Shown here in pieces: positions 8,413-18,100 of a stretch of 64,000 bases of DNA. A program made the translations under genes and the position numbers. Each line of letters starts with the position of its first letter. The stretch's first letter is position 1. This stretch comes from CAWCDJ01 sp963836015 (lineage in GTDB: Bacteria > Acidobacteriota > Terriglobia > Bryobacterales > Bryobacteraceae): the NCBI GenBank assembly GCA_963836015.1, contig CAWIIF010000008.1, forward strand, positions 336,865-400,864, written 5' to 3'. Under the pieces are notes generated by a model. The model was not told the DNA's origin and ran no database searches. It saw nothing but the letters and a program-made list of their open reading frames with translations.

Positions 8413-8902
8413 CGAGACAGAGCGGATGGTTGTCACAAGAGTTTTTGATGCCCCACGCGAATTGGTTTGGAAGGCGTGGACAGATCCGAATTATGTGATG
8501 CAGTGGTGGGGGCCGAAGGGTTTTACTGCGCCTTTTTGCCGGATGGATTTTCGCGTGGGAGGAAAATTTCTCTGCTGCATGAGAGCGCCGGATGGCCAGG
8601 AGTTCTGGAATGCTGGTGAATACCACGAGATTGTTCTGCACGAGAAGATCGTTTCCTCCATGTACTTCTCCGACCCGGAGGGAAACAAGGTCGAGCCTGC
8701 GCAATATGGAATAGAACATGAGGCCATAGACGGTGCGCACGATGTGATTACCTTTGAGGATCTTGGAAACGGCCAGACGAAACTCACCTTCATTGGAAAT
8801 GAAACTATGGAGAGCGCAAAGAGTAGCGGTCAAGTGGAGGGCTGGAACCAGATACTCGATAAAGTTGCCGCAGTTGTTGCGGGGCTAGCGCAGGCGAAAT
8901 AA
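8393..8902 (+). CDS. SRPBCC / AHSA1-like START-domain protein
   Basis: The 169-residue protein shows the AHSA1-like signature: VTRVFDAPRELVWKAWTDPNYVMQWWGPKGF at residues 11-41, then MDFRVGGKFLCCMRAPDG and a C-terminal GWNQILDKVAAVV helix. Known: the fold makes a deep hydrophobic ligand pocket; members are small cytoplasmic ligand-binding or chaperone-like proteins whose ligands are mostly unknown. Gene overlap and shared low-GC composition tie it to the ArsR gene, so the regulator probably controls its level in response to a small molecule. Confidence 0.9.
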   Translation: MTKDTVNETERMVVTRVFDAPRELVWKAWTDPNYVMQWWGPKGFTAPFCRMDFRVGGKFLCCMRAPDGQEFWNAGEYHEIVLHEKIVSSMYFSDPEGNKVEPAQYGIEHEAIDGAHDVITFEDLGNGQTKLTFIGNETMESAKSSGQVEGWNQILDKVAAVVAGLAQAK

Positions 8903-8917
8903 GAAGTTGAAGTTTTG

Positions 8918-9058
8918 ATGATCGTCATGCGCGAGGTACTGATCGTAAAGCAAACGCAGGTGCATGTCGAAATTCCGGCCGGCGAGAAGGCGGCGCTGTT
9001 GTGGGGCGCCGCCAATCGCGACCGGCGTGATCACATCGTCGTCCAAGCCGGATCGTGA
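8918..9058 (+). CDS. Possible short ORF, 46 residues, low support
   Basis: The frame starts 15 bases after the SRPBCC stop and encodes a short peptide with an internal Met at residue 4 and a segment VHVEIPAGEKAALLWGAA. There is no clear Shine-Dalgarno. It could be a coupled small gene of the ArsR pair or the leftover of a longer gene. The following 230 bases up to 9291 show no gene or obvious signal. Confidence 0.2.
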   Translation: MIVMREVLIVKQTQVHVEIPAGEKAALLWGAANRDRRDHIVVQAGS

Positions 9059-9290
9059 TCTTCGTCTTTCCCTAAATCAGGTTTTGCCGCGGACTTTGGG
9101 CTCGCCGTTCTTACCTCCCCTGAGCTCCGGTCGATACGACTGGTGTAGCGCGTGGCACGTAATACGCAGTCTGGTCTCGCAAAAGGGCAAACCAGGTACG
9201 AATTTCGCAAGTGCGACGAAATTCGATGCCAGTCCCTGCTTTGCAGCGCATCCCGTTGCCCAGCGATGTTTGCCTGCGCACGACAACCAG

Positions 9291-9641
9291 TCAGCGGGGC
9301 GATTTGTGGTTGGCCCGCGGGAGGACGTGGACGGTTACTACTTTCCGTCCGAAGCGCTTCGCCTCGGAAGCGCTTCGCACATAGATGTCGATCATGCGAC
9401 CTTTCACTCCGGGGCCCGTGTCGGTGACGCGATAAACCCCGGAATAGCGGCCGGCTCCCGTGACGCGGATCCGGGAGCCGAGGGGCAAGATCGCGGGATC
9501 GGCGGCGACGGTCCCTCTATGCGCCGGCCTGCCGGTGGCTGTGAGGCCGGCGATCGCGGTCGCGGTCGCGGTGAAGCGGCGCGCGCCGTGGGCGATTCCC
9601 AGGCCGAGCAAGGCAACGACAGTTACGAGCGCAAGGCGCAC
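9291..9641 (-). CDS. Exported 3D-domain (double-psi beta-barrel) cell wall protein
   Basis: The 116-residue protein starts at a GTG and has a short signal peptide (VTVVALLGLGIAHGA). The rest is a 3D domain: FTATATAIAGLTATG at 23-37, AADPAILPLGSRIRV at 47-61, YRVTDTGPGVKGRMIDIY with the catalytic Asp residues at 70-87, and FGRKVVTVHVL at the end. Known: 3D domains are related to MltA/RlpA lytic transglycosylase barrels and act on peptidoglycan. It is about the minimum domain length with no LysM or SPOR partner. It is the last gene of a minus-strand group with an esterase and a DJ-1 protein, 43 bases after the esterase stop. Confidence 0.85.
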   Translation of the reverse strand: MRLALVTVVALLGLGIAHGARRFTATATAIAGLTATGRPAHRGTVAADPAILPLGSRIRVTGAGRYSGVYRVTDTGPGVKGRMIDIYVRSASEAKRFGRKVVTVHVLPRANHKSPR

Positions 9642-9684
9642 ACGACGGATGGTGCAATCGTGTCTCCGCTGTATCCTTTTATAC

Positions 9685-10581
9685 TTATACGCGGCCGCTG
9701 TCGAATCCGCGCCTCAGGAACGCCGCGGCGTCGTTCATCGCTTCCCGCGCCCCTCGCAGCGTGCCCTGCATCGTGAAGAAGCCGTGGATCATCCCGAGGT
9801 ACCGCCGCGCCTGAACCAGGCTGCCCGATTGAACCAGCTTCTGCGCGTACGCTTCGCCCTCGCCGCGCAGCGGATCGTATTCCGCCGTCAAGACAAAGGC
9901 CGGCGCAACTCCACGGGCATCTTCCGCAAAGAGCGGTGAGGCCAGCGGGTCGCGCGGATCGGCGCCCTCCGGAAGGTATTCGGACCAGCCCCGGCGCATG
10001 TCCGCGGCTCCCGGCCCGTAGCCATCGCCGAACTCGGCGTACGAAGGCGAGGCGCACGTGGCATCGATCATCGGATAGATCAAGAGCTGGCATCGCAGCG
10101 CGGACCCGCGGTGTTCCAGCGCCGCGCCGGCGGCGAGATTGGCGCCCGCGCTGTCGCCCGCGACGCCGGCCGGCACGCCTTGCCGCAGTGCCCACTCGAC
10201 GGCGCTGCCCGCATCTTCCGCGGCGGCCGGGAAGCGGTGCTCGGGCGCGAGCCGGTAGTCCACGGCCATGATGCGGCAGCCCGCCGAGACGGCGAGGATC
10301 CGGCACACCGGGTCGTGGCTTTCCAAATCGCCGCTGAAAAACCGGCCGCCGTGAAAGTAGACCACCACCGGGAGCCCGTCCGCCAGAGCGGGCCAGTACT
10401 GCCGCGCCCGCACCGCCCCGGGCAGGACCACGTCTTCGACCCGCGCGAGCGCCGGCGCGTCTCCCGCGAGCGCGGCCGAGCGCCGCATCATCGCGCGCGT
10501 GGCGGCGACATCCAGCGACGATCGCGGCGGTTGGCCTTTCTGCCGTTCGAGGTGCGCCGCTACTTCAGGATCGAGCGGCAT
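9685..10581 (-). CDS. HSL-family alpha/beta hydrolase (esterase/lipase)
   Basis: The 298-residue cytoplasmic protein has no signal peptide. Seen: oxyanion loop HGGR at residues 77-80 (canonical HGGG with Arg in the last place), VDYRLAPEHRFPAA at 108-120, nucleophile GDSAG with Ser144, acid region EYDPLRGEGEAYAQKL and the catalytic His in MIHGFF. This is the hormone-sensitive lipase family IV pattern; such enzymes hydrolyse short-chain esters. Its start overlaps the end of the DJ-1/PfpI gene by 17 bases, so the pair is cotranscribed. Substrate not readable. Confidence 0.9.
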   Translation of the reverse strand: MPLDPEVAAHLERQKGQPPRSSLDVAATRAMMRRSAALAGDAPALARVEDVVLPGAVRARQYWPALADGLPVVVYFHGGRFFSGDLESHDPVCRILAVSAGCRIMAVDYRLAPEHRFPAAAEDAGSAVEWALRQGVPAGVAGDSAGANLAAGAALEHRGSALRCQLLIYPMIDATCASPSYAEFGDGYGPGAADMRRGWSEYLPEGADPRDPLASPLFAEDARGVAPAFVLTAEYDPLRGEGEAYAQKLVQSGSLVQARRYLGMIHGFFTMQGTLRGAREAMNDAAAFLRRGFDSGRV

Positions 10582-11134
10582 CCGCCCGGCCCGAAAGCTG
10601 CGCGAAGATCTCGCGGTAGAAGGAAGGATGCGACTGCCACGTCTGGGCCGTCACGATGCGCCCGTCGCGCACGGTCTGGTCGGTTGAGTAGGTCGCCCCG
10701 GCCTGCTCCGCCTCCAGGCGCACGTGCTCGTAGCAGGTCACGCGCTTGCCCTTCGTCAACCCCGCGGCGGCCAGCACCTGCACACCGTGGCAGATCGCGA
10801 AGATCCACTTGCCCTGCCGGTCGAACTCCCTGGCGATCTCCAGGACCCTGGCGTTGTTCCGCAGATATTCCGGCGCCCGCCCGCCCAATATGAGAACGGC
10901 GGCGTAGTCCTCGACCTTCACCTGGTCGAACGCCACATCGGCCTCCAGCCCGTAACCGCGGCGCTCGATGTAGGTGTCCCATCCGGGCTTGAAATCGTGC
11001 ATCACGAGATTCAGCCGGCGGCGGGAAGGCGCCGCGACCACCGGCTCCCATCCCTCCTCCTGAAACCGGTGCACCGCATAGAGCGCCTCGTACGATTCGC
11101 CGCCGTCGCCCGTAATCACGAGAATCTTCGACAT
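10565..11134 (-). CDS. DJ-1/PfpI family protein
   Basis: Start is placed at the ATG at 11134 because the family begins MSKILVITGDGGESYEA; the frame extends 32 codons upstream with unrelated sequence. The 189-residue protein has the flavodoxin-like DJ-1 fold: LILGGRAPEYLR with the family Glu-type loop at 82-92 and the nucleophile elbow AICHGVQVL with Cys115. Known: the superfamily includes proteases, glyoxalases and chaperones; the size and HG after the Cys match the PfpI/YhbO branch. It is the first gene of the group with the esterase and 3D-domain genes. The AGGAG before the start is only one base away, an unusually short spacing. Confidence 0.88.
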   Translation of the reverse strand: MSKILVITGDGGESYEALYAVHRFQEEGWEPVVAAPSRRRLNLVMHDFKPGWDTYIERRGYGLEADVAFDQVKVEDYAAVLILGGRAPEYLRNNARVLEIAREFDRQGKWIFAICHGVQVLAAAGLTKGKRVTCYEHVRLEAEQAGATYSTDQTVRDGRIVTAQTWQSHPSFYREIFAQLSGRADAARS

Positions 11135-11246
11135 GCTCCTAATGTAACGCGGCGGACCGGGCGCCAAAGTCTCAGCTGCAACGATTTGCCCTCCAGCGAC
11201 ACTATTCCGCTGTATCCGGACTTTCGACAAAGGAAATCATTCACGA

Positions 11247-13130
11247 ATGAGTGCACCGAATCTAACGTTTTCCGTAGAGCCCATGGAATCCGGCAAAGTA
11301 CTTTATCTCCCGATTGCCGCGGAGACTGCCGGGCAGAATCCATCCATCAAGCTCATCCTCGGGCTCACCATCACCAATCACGAAGCCGCGTCCGTTCATG
11401 TCAGCGGGGTCACGTTCTCCTTCCCCGGCTCTGCGAACGCCGCCGTGGTGATGCAGGTCCCCGGCTTCGATATCCCCGCCGGCCATTCCCAATTCTGGGC
11501 CAACGGGGTCGTCAACAACAGCGCGAACAACGAAATCTTCTTGCCCGCTCCCGCCCCACCCAAGGTGACGGTCGCCGTCACCTGTAAAAACTTCAGCTCT
11601 CCCGCCTCGATCACCCTCGAACTCTCACCTTATAAAACCACTGCCAGTCCAGCGGGCTTTCTTTTCCCCTTTCACCAGTCGGATTTCCGCATCGGCGAAT
11701 ACATCGTCACCAGTGCCATCCACTGGGCCGACGGCGGCAACGGCACCCAGATCAACGCCCACGACATCGGCGTCCAGGCCTTTGATGCGAACAGCCACCA
11801 GTGGAGCCAGATCCTTCCCGGCACCGATGGCTCGAAGAACGAGCACTGGCGCATCTGGGGCAAGCCGGTGCGCGCCGCCGCCGACGGCACGGTGGTCGCG
11901 GTGGTCGATGGCGTGCCATCCAACACGGTGATCGGACAGTTTCCCGCCTCGGTCATCGATGGCGCCGGCAATCATTACTTCATCCAGCACGGCGATGTGG
12001 TCGTACTCTATGCGCACATGCAGGCCGGCAGCCTCAACCCCGCCCTGGCGCACGTCGGCGCCGCCGTAAAAGCGGGCGACCGGCTGGGGCTGGCCGGCAA
12101 CTCCGGCAACTCGACCAACCCGCACACTCACATCCACGCGCAGAAATCCAGCTCCAGCGGCCCGCTCCGCATGCTCGAATTCCGCGACATGTGGGTGCTC
12201 CCGGCGTCGAAGCTCAATCCGCCCGATCCCGCCGGCCCCTGGGTGCTGGTCAAGGACCAGGGCGTTCCGAAAGACGCCGTGAACATCTGGACGGCCGCCT
12301 CGAAGCCCGCCTGGTACCCGCCTTCGTGGGGCGAGATCGCCTACTTCGGCATCCCCATCGGGAACTACCAGACGCTCTTCGATCACGTCACCTCTTCGGG
12401 CTATCGCCCGGTGTGGTTCGCCGGTTTCCAGGCCGGTGGAAACACGCTCGTCAACGTCATCTTCCGCCCGCAGGACAGCGTCGCCTGGAGCGCCCGGCAC
12501 GGTCTCACCGCCGATCAATACCAGGCGGAATTCGACGCTCAGAAGAAAGCCGGCAAACGGCTTCTCAACGTGAATAATTACATCGAGGGCGGCCACATCC
12601 TGTACGCCGGCATCTGGGTGGACACGCCCACGCCCGGCCTCCAGGCCTATCACGGCAAGAATGCGGCCGAGCACCAGGCCCTCTTCGATCAATTCTTCAA
12701 GCAGGGCCTCATGCCGATCAACGTCTCGGTTGTCTCGCAGAACGGAAACCGCACGTACGCCGCCTTCTACGAGAAGGTGGACACCGGCTCGCTGATCCTG
12801 AAGAGCTTCCTCACCGCGGCCGAATACCAGAAGGAGTGGAACGACAACAGCGCCGCCGGACGCCAGCTCGCTTACCTGGTCGCGTACAATCACTCCGACG
12901 GTCCGCGCTTCTCAGCGATCTTCCAGCAGAAGGTGGCCGGGACCGGCGGCACCGTGGGCCATCACGGCCTCACCCCGGCGCAGATGCAGAGCAACTACGA
13001 TCAGAATCTCGCCGCCGGCCTGCTTACCCGCTCGATTGCCGGCTACGATCAGGGCGGTCACGCGACCTATGCCGCCGCCTGGCGCAAAGCCCCGGTTGGC
13101 GCGCTGGCGGCGGCCGGAGGCATCGGTTAA
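11247..13130 (+). CDS. M23-type peptidase domain fused to five C-terminal tandem repeats
   Basis: The 627-residue protein has no visible signal peptide. Residues 1-130 form a beta-rich domain. Residues 150-305 look like an M23/LytM fold: a candidate first metal segment NAHDIGVQAFD at 171-181, HWRIWGKPVRAAADGTVVAV at 200-219, LYAHMQAGS at 254-262 and HTHIH at 293-297. The usual HxGxD of the first ligand is not present in standard form. Residues 360-620 contain five copies of a unit of about 50 residues, each opening like YQxEFDxxxxAG and closing with a GxxxYAAxWxx strand; this matches my memory of bacterial tandem repeat domain 1 (BTRD1). Roles are probably wall binding and cleavage, but a missing signal peptide leaves its location open. 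Confidence 0.75.
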   Translation: MSAPNLTFSVEPMESGKVLYLPIAAETAGQNPSIKLILGLTITNHEAASVHVSGVTFSFPGSANAAVVMQVPGFDIPAGHSQFWANGVVNNSANNEIFLPAPAPPKVTVAVTCKNFSSPASITLELSPYKTTASPAGFLFPFHQSDFRIGEYIVTSAIHWADGGNGTQINAHDIGVQAFDANSHQWSQILPGTDGSKNEHWRIWGKPVRAAADGTVVAVVDGVPSNTVIGQFPASVIDGAGNHYFIQHGDVVVLYAHMQAGSLNPALAHVGAAVKAGDRLGLAGNSGNSTNPHTHIHAQKSSSSGPLRMLEFRDMWVLPASKLNPPDPAGPWVLVKDQGVPKDAVNIWTAASKPAWYPPSWGEIAYFGIPIGNYQTLFDHVTSSGYRPVWFAGFQAGGNTLVNVIFRPQDSVAWSARHGLTADQYQAEFDAQKKAGKRLLNVNNYIEGGHILYAGIWVDTPTPGLQAYHGKNAAEHQALFDQFFKQGLMPINVSVVSQNGNRTYAAFYEKVDTGSLILKSFLTAAEYQKEWNDNSAAGRQLAYLVAYNHSDGPRFSAIFQQKVAGTGGTVGHHGLTPAQMQSNYDQNLAAGLLTRSIAGYDQGGHATYAAAWRKAPVGALAAAGGIG

Positions 13131-13180
13131 GGCGAACCGGTCTGTCCCCTTTTGGGGAAGGCGGGCGCCTCCGGCGCGTG

Positions 13181-13204
13181 GGCAGGCCGGGAGGCCTACC
13201 CTAC
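13181..13204. repeat. Interspersed repeat A, copy 1
   Basis: The sequence is GGCAGGCC, then GGGAGGCC, then TACCCTAC. Near-identical copies occur at 46931-46990 (as an inverted pair) and 60941-60965. A diverged left arm may lie at 13159-13175. It lies between convergent genes, and the minus-strand gene's TAG stop (13196-13198) falls inside it. Confidence 0.75.
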
Positions 13205-14845
13205 GGAAGTCTCCCAGTTACGGCGGCCGATGATAGTGGCGGGGTCGTAGGTGTGGCCGCGAGCGAGCCGGCGCTCTTCGCGAAGGCTGGTCCACCAGAG
13301 GACCGGGCCGAGGAGGCGGGCGGCCAGGGCGGCGACGACAGGGAACTCGCGCTCCAGCTCTTTGCGGAGGGCGCGCATCCGCTGGGCCATCTCGCGGTTG
13401 GTGCTGCGAAGGCGGTGCTCCATGGCCCAGAGGCTGGCGGCGTAGGCGTGCCGCAGGAGGCGCGCCTCGCGATGGAAGCGCTCGCGCACGCGCAGGTCGG
13501 GGTGGTTCTTGTACAGCTTCCAGCCGGCGAAGGTGGTGCGGCAGATGCGGAACAGGCTGGGACCGTTCCGCTCGAAGTCGCGCCGGAAGGCCCATCCGAG
13601 ATACCGGCGGGATTCCTCGCGGGTGATGGCGGGGTGGCGGAAGTTGAAGGCGTCCTGGCCGTGGATATCGGCCAGATCCACATCGAGCAAGCGGCCCTGC
13701 TCCCGCATTTCGCTGTATAGCGGAGTGCCGGGGACGGGAGTGTAGAGCATGAACTGGTGCAGATCGGTTTCGTGCTCCACGGCGTGCTCGATCTCCGCCA
13801 GGATGTTGGCGGGGGTGTGGTGCTCCAGGCCGATAATCGTCGAGCCGAGCAGGACGATGCCGTGATGCCTCAGGTCCGCGGCCAACTGCTGCGTGTCGGC
13901 GCCGGCCAGCTTGGCATAGCCGGAACGCGGCGACTCCAGGCCGATCCAGATCGATGAGATCCCCAGCTCGACGAGCTCTTCATATCGATACTTGGCGATG
14001 GCGTTGGCGGAGGAGAAGATGTGGAGCGTCCAGCTCTTGTGCGCGGCGCGCATGAGATCGAGCAGCTCCATGGCGCGGCGCTTCTGCAGCAGGAAGTTCT
14101 CGTCCATGATGAAGAACGACTGCACATGGCGCGACGCTTCGGCCTCCAGCATCACGCGGAACAGCTCTTCGCCGGTGGAGTAGAGGTTGAGCATTTTGCC
14201 CTTGCCGCCGAAGAACGCGGACGTGGTGCAGAAATTACAGCCCAGGGGGCAGCCCATGGAAGCGATGATGGTGGCGGAGGAATCGGCGCGGTCCGGTATG
14301 CGGACGCCCATCACGCGCAGGTCGAAGCCGGAATCGAGCGCGGGGTGGCGAATGGGGGCGGCGGAATCTTCGCCGAGGTACTCGCGCATCCAGGCGATGC
14401 CGTCGCCCTTGACGATGTGGTCGGCGTCGAGCAGCCGCTCGATGCCGGGGATGGCCGAGACGTGGCCGCCCACCACGATAGTGGAGTGGGGCGAAAGCTG
14501 CCGCACCATGCGGCACATCTCGCGCACCTTGCCGACATTGACGATGATGGAGGAGATGCCGACGATATCGTAGCGGTGCGCCTGCAGCTCGCGGGCGAAG
14601 GCCTCGCGGTCCGGGAAGTCGAGGACGGTGCAGGGCGCCGAGATATTCTCCTGGATCATGAGGATGCCCCAGGAGCGATGGAAGCGGCGCAAGGAGAAGG
14701 AACCCTGAGCTTTGGTTACCTGGTTGTGGTAAAGCTCCATGGGGTTGATGGTCCGGCTGCCGAACGCATCGTCCTGCGCGTATGGACCGAATACCGACGA
14801 AAGCAACACACGAGCGGCGGTCCCTTTGGAATGAGGATTGACCAT
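13196..14845 (-). CDS. B12-binding-domain radical SAM protein
   Basis: The 549-residue protein has a cobalamin-binding-like N-terminal domain (about 15-165, with YDIVGISSIIVNVGK and TIVVGGHVSAIPG) and a radical SAM core with the [4Fe-4S] CxxxCxxC motif in SMGCPLGCNFCTTS near residue 201, then IMDENFLLQ and WIGLESPRSGYAKL. The C-terminal 170 residues are basic and helical. No DxHxxG B12 motif is visible, so cobalamin may bind without base-off His, as in several class B enzymes. Such proteins catalyse methylations or ring rearrangements; nothing nearby tells the substrate. The last codons and stop lie inside interspersed repeat A. It is transcribed alone. Confidence 0.85.
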   Translation of the reverse strand: MVNPHSKGTAARVLLSSVFGPYAQDDAFGSRTINPMELYHNQVTKAQGSFSLRRFHRSWGILMIQENISAPCTVLDFPDREAFARELQAHRYDIVGISSIIVNVGKVREMCRMVRQLSPHSTIVVGGHVSAIPGIERLLDADHIVKGDGIAWMREYLGEDSAAPIRHPALDSGFDLRVMGVRIPDRADSSATIIASMGCPLGCNFCTTSAFFGGKGKMLNLYSTGEELFRVMLEAEASRHVQSFFIMDENFLLQKRRAMELLDLMRAAHKSWTLHIFSSANAIAKYRYEELVELGISSIWIGLESPRSGYAKLAGADTQQLAADLRHHGIVLLGSTIIGLEHHTPANILAEIEHAVEHETDLHQFMLYTPVPGTPLYSEMREQGRLLDVDLADIHGQDAFNFRHPAITREESRRYLGWAFRRDFERNGPSLFRICRTTFAGWKLYKNHPDLRVRERFHREARLLRHAYAASLWAMEHRLRSTNREMAQRMRALRKELEREFPVVAALAARLLGPVLWWTSLREERRLARGHTYDPATIIGRRNWETSVG

Positions 14846-14991
14846 GTCAGGGGAAGCTGAAGAGCCTGTCCTTAGTTCAGCTTAGCAGGATATTAGGAGT
14901 ATAAGGCCTGGAGTTATTGTAATTTATTTGTAAGAACGAAGGTGGGCAAGCTCAAGCATGCCTCACCAAAAGCTGCTACGCTCAGGGCACC

Positions 14992-15129
14992 ATGTCAGCT
15001 ATCAATGGTGATAAAGCGCGCTTTCACAGAGAGCGTAAGAGCAAGCTTGCCCGGAGAGAACGCAGCCAGGCGCTAAGAAAGAAGATATCGGCGCGGACCC
15101 CGGCGCGTCCGGGCGGCGCGCAGTTGTAG
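14992..15129 (+). CDS. Short, strongly basic 45-residue protein
   Basis: The frame encodes a peptide opening with MSAINGDKARFHRERKSKLA, followed by RRERSQALRKKI and a Pro/Arg tail. NGDK(A/S)R followed by a run of basic helix is a pattern I remember from short hypothetical proteins in acidobacterial genomes, so I think it is real although no tool confirmed it. About one residue in three is Arg or Lys, so binding to RNA, DNA or the ribosome is plausible. An AT-rich stretch (14890-14940) and a bulged hairpin (14940-14968) lie just upstream and may hold its promoter. It converges on the TonB receptor gene, seven bases apart. Confidence 0.5.
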   Translation: MSAINGDKARFHRERKSKLARRERSQALRKKISARTPARPGGAQL

Positions 15130-15135
15130 CGGCGG

Positions 15136-18100
15136 TCAGAAGCGGTAGGACGCGCCGAATTGCAGGATGCGGGGGGAGTAGAACATCGAACTGATGACGC
15201 CGAAGGTGGTGTCGTTGATGTTCTGGTCGCCTACCCAGAAAGTCGCGTGATTGAAAGCGTTGAAGGCATCCATGCGTAGCTCGAGATGCTGGCGCTCGGT
15301 GACGGCGATGGATTTCATCAGGCTCATATCCATGTTGAAGGTCCAGGGGCCGGAGAAGTAGCGGCGCTGCAATGTGCCAACCGAACCGGGACCGGGGTTG
15401 TAAAAGGCCTGGCCCTGGAAGGCAGGGTCGCCGTCGGCGTTCACGCCGCTGCCGTCGGCGGGGTTGATGGCGGAGGGCGCGACGATCATGGGGCCGTTCG
15501 CGGTCATCTGAAAACCCACGATGCTTTGGAGCTCCTGCTGAGTGAGGAACGTGGTGGCGGTGTTGTAGTAGGAGCGGGCTTCGCGGTTGAGGGTTCCCCT
15601 TCCCGAGAGAATCGAGAACGGCGCTCCGGATTGCCAGACCATGGTGCTGCCGAAGGTCCAGCCGCCCACGAAGCGATTGTTCTTGAAGAAGGGTAACTCC
15701 CAGTAGCCATCGGCCTTGATCATGTGATTGAGGTCGAAGTTGGCGCGGGAGCGCTCGAGGCCTGGGTTGTTGAAGTCGAGGAAGGCCTGGAAGCGGGTCT
15801 GGAGATCACCGTCGCCATCGCTCAGCACCTTGGAGAAGGTGTAGTTCGCTTCGACGCTCAAGCCGTGGCTCAGGCGGTGGCGCGCGGCCAACTGGAGCGA
15901 GTTGTAACTCGAGCTGGAGTAGTTCGTGAGCATGTCGGCGGCGATCGCATTGGGGTTGGCGAAGAAATTCACCGCTCCGTTCCATCCATTGGTCTGGTAG
16001 AGGGTAGCCAGCTCGCCGGCTTCGCCGGTCTGGATGTAGTTGCGGACGTCGCTGTCACTGAGGACCCCACCCTGATAGAGCAGAGGGAAGACGGTGAGGG
16101 GCTGGCTGCCGGGGACGCTCGCGTTGAAGCTGGGGTTGAAGCCGCGGCCGGCATTTTGCGCGAGAAAGGCATTGTTGCGGGCTCGCAGGAAATCGGCCAG
16201 GAAGCCGTTCTGCACGATCTGCACCTGGTTGAAGTCGAACGCGCGGTAGGCGCCCACGACGTGGTTGCCGACGTAGCGGGCTTCGAAGACGGTGCCTTTG
16301 AAATCATGCTGGATGCCAATGGAGTACTGCTGCACGTAGGGGCGGTGCAGGTTGGGATCGACCATCGCGAGGACATTGAAAGGATCGTTGGCGTAGTTCT
16401 CGGAAGTCTGAATGGGGACGTGATAACTGGGAACGGGAATGGGGGTGAGCCCGGTGGCCACGCGATCGGAGAGGCCGGTATCGGCGGAGGTGCCCTGGAG
16501 GCCGGCGTCGGCTTCGAGCATGTTTTCGGGCGCGATCAGCTCCTGGTCGTTGACGTAGCTGATGGAGTAGCCGCCGCGGAGGGCGGTGCGGCCATCTCCG
16601 AAGACGTCCCAGGCGAAGCCGAGGTTGGGCGCGAAATCTTTAAATGAGCGGTGATACCAACTGTTGGTGAAGTTGAGGGTGGCGTCGGAGAGCAGGGTCT
16701 GGGTAGCGCTGCCGGTAAGGACGGGCGCCAGCTCCAGCGAATCGCGCTCCGAAGCAACGCCGGGCAACTGCCAGCGCAGTCCGAGGGTGACGGTGAGGCG
16801 GGGCGCGATCTTCCATTTGTCTTGCGCGTAGAGGCTGTAATCGCCGAAGCGGAAGTGGCGGACGTAGGGCGCGCCGGGCACGAAGCCGGAGGTGCGGCTG
16901 TCGATGTTGAAGCTCTGCGTGTAGCCATCGTCATAGCCGCCCAGGGTGGCGAGCAGAGCGTTGGCGGTGGCGAGATCGGTGTTGCTGACGCCGGTAAGAT
17001 TGCCGCGGGTGAGGGCGGGCTGGCCGGGGCCCATGGCGAGGCTGTAAGTGGGGACGGTGCCGGCGGCATCGTAAGAGCGCACGCGGACCTTCTGGCCATG
17101 GAATCCGAATTGAATATAGTGGCTGCCGCGCTGATAGGCGGCGTCGTCGGAGAGGGAGTAGGTGTTGGTGTTGCGGCCCTGCGGCATGAACTCGTTGACG
17201 GGGTCGGAGTAGAGGGTGCCGGTGAGGAGATAGGGCCCGAAATCCTGCGAGCTGAGGAAGTAGCCGTAAGTGAGGTTGAAGCCGGCGCGGACTTCGTTGG
17301 TGAGGCGGGCGCCGGGGGTCCAGCGCCAGGAGACGGCTACCAGGTTGGAGTGGGTAGGATTGTAGACCTTGGGGACGAGGGAGTAATCGTTCTCGGCATC
17401 GGGGCGGTCGGAGTTATCGCGGTTCCAGAGGTACGAGCCGCTGATGGCATGTTTGGTGGAGAGGTTGTAGTCGATCTTGCCGGTGACGTTGTCGCGGGTC
17501 TCGTTGTCGCGCTGGTTGAAGCGGTAGCCGCCGGTGTTGAGACCGTCGCCGACCAGCGAGGTGTTGATCGTCGTGGGCACCTGGTCGAGCAGCTTCTGCA
17601 TGACGGGGTCGATGGCGGTGATGCCGCGGAGAGTCAGGAGGTTCACGCTGCGGGTGGTGCCGGCGGTGGTGTTGTAGGTGAAGATGCCGCTGCGGGCGGA
17701 GGGCGTGAGGACGGTGGCGGTGACGGGGGTCTCCTGGTGGTCGCGGACGGCTTCGTAGTTGGTGTAGAAGAAGAGCTTGTCTTTGAGGATGGGGCCGCCT
17801 ATGGAGCCGCCCAACTGGTTCTGGTTGAGGAAGGGCGTGGGAATGTTGGACTGGTTGTTGAACCAGTCGTTGGCCGCGAAGGCGTTGTTGCGGTTGTACC
17901 AGATGCCCTCGCCGTGGAACTGGTTGGTGCCGGAGGGGGTGGAGAAGGCCGTTTCGGTGGCGCCGCCGAAGGAGGCGGCGTTGCCGTTCGACGACACCAG
18001 GGTCAACTGGCGGACCTGTCCGAGGAGGAGCTTGTTGGGCGTGTAGTCGAGGGCATTGTCGCGGATGTAGTTGTCCTGGATGTTGATGCCGTCGAGGGTG

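Noticed and set aside
13146..13158. TCCCC-TTTT-GGGGA hairpin after the M23 gene
   Set aside because: Only five pairs with a T loop and no T run; too weak to call a terminator.
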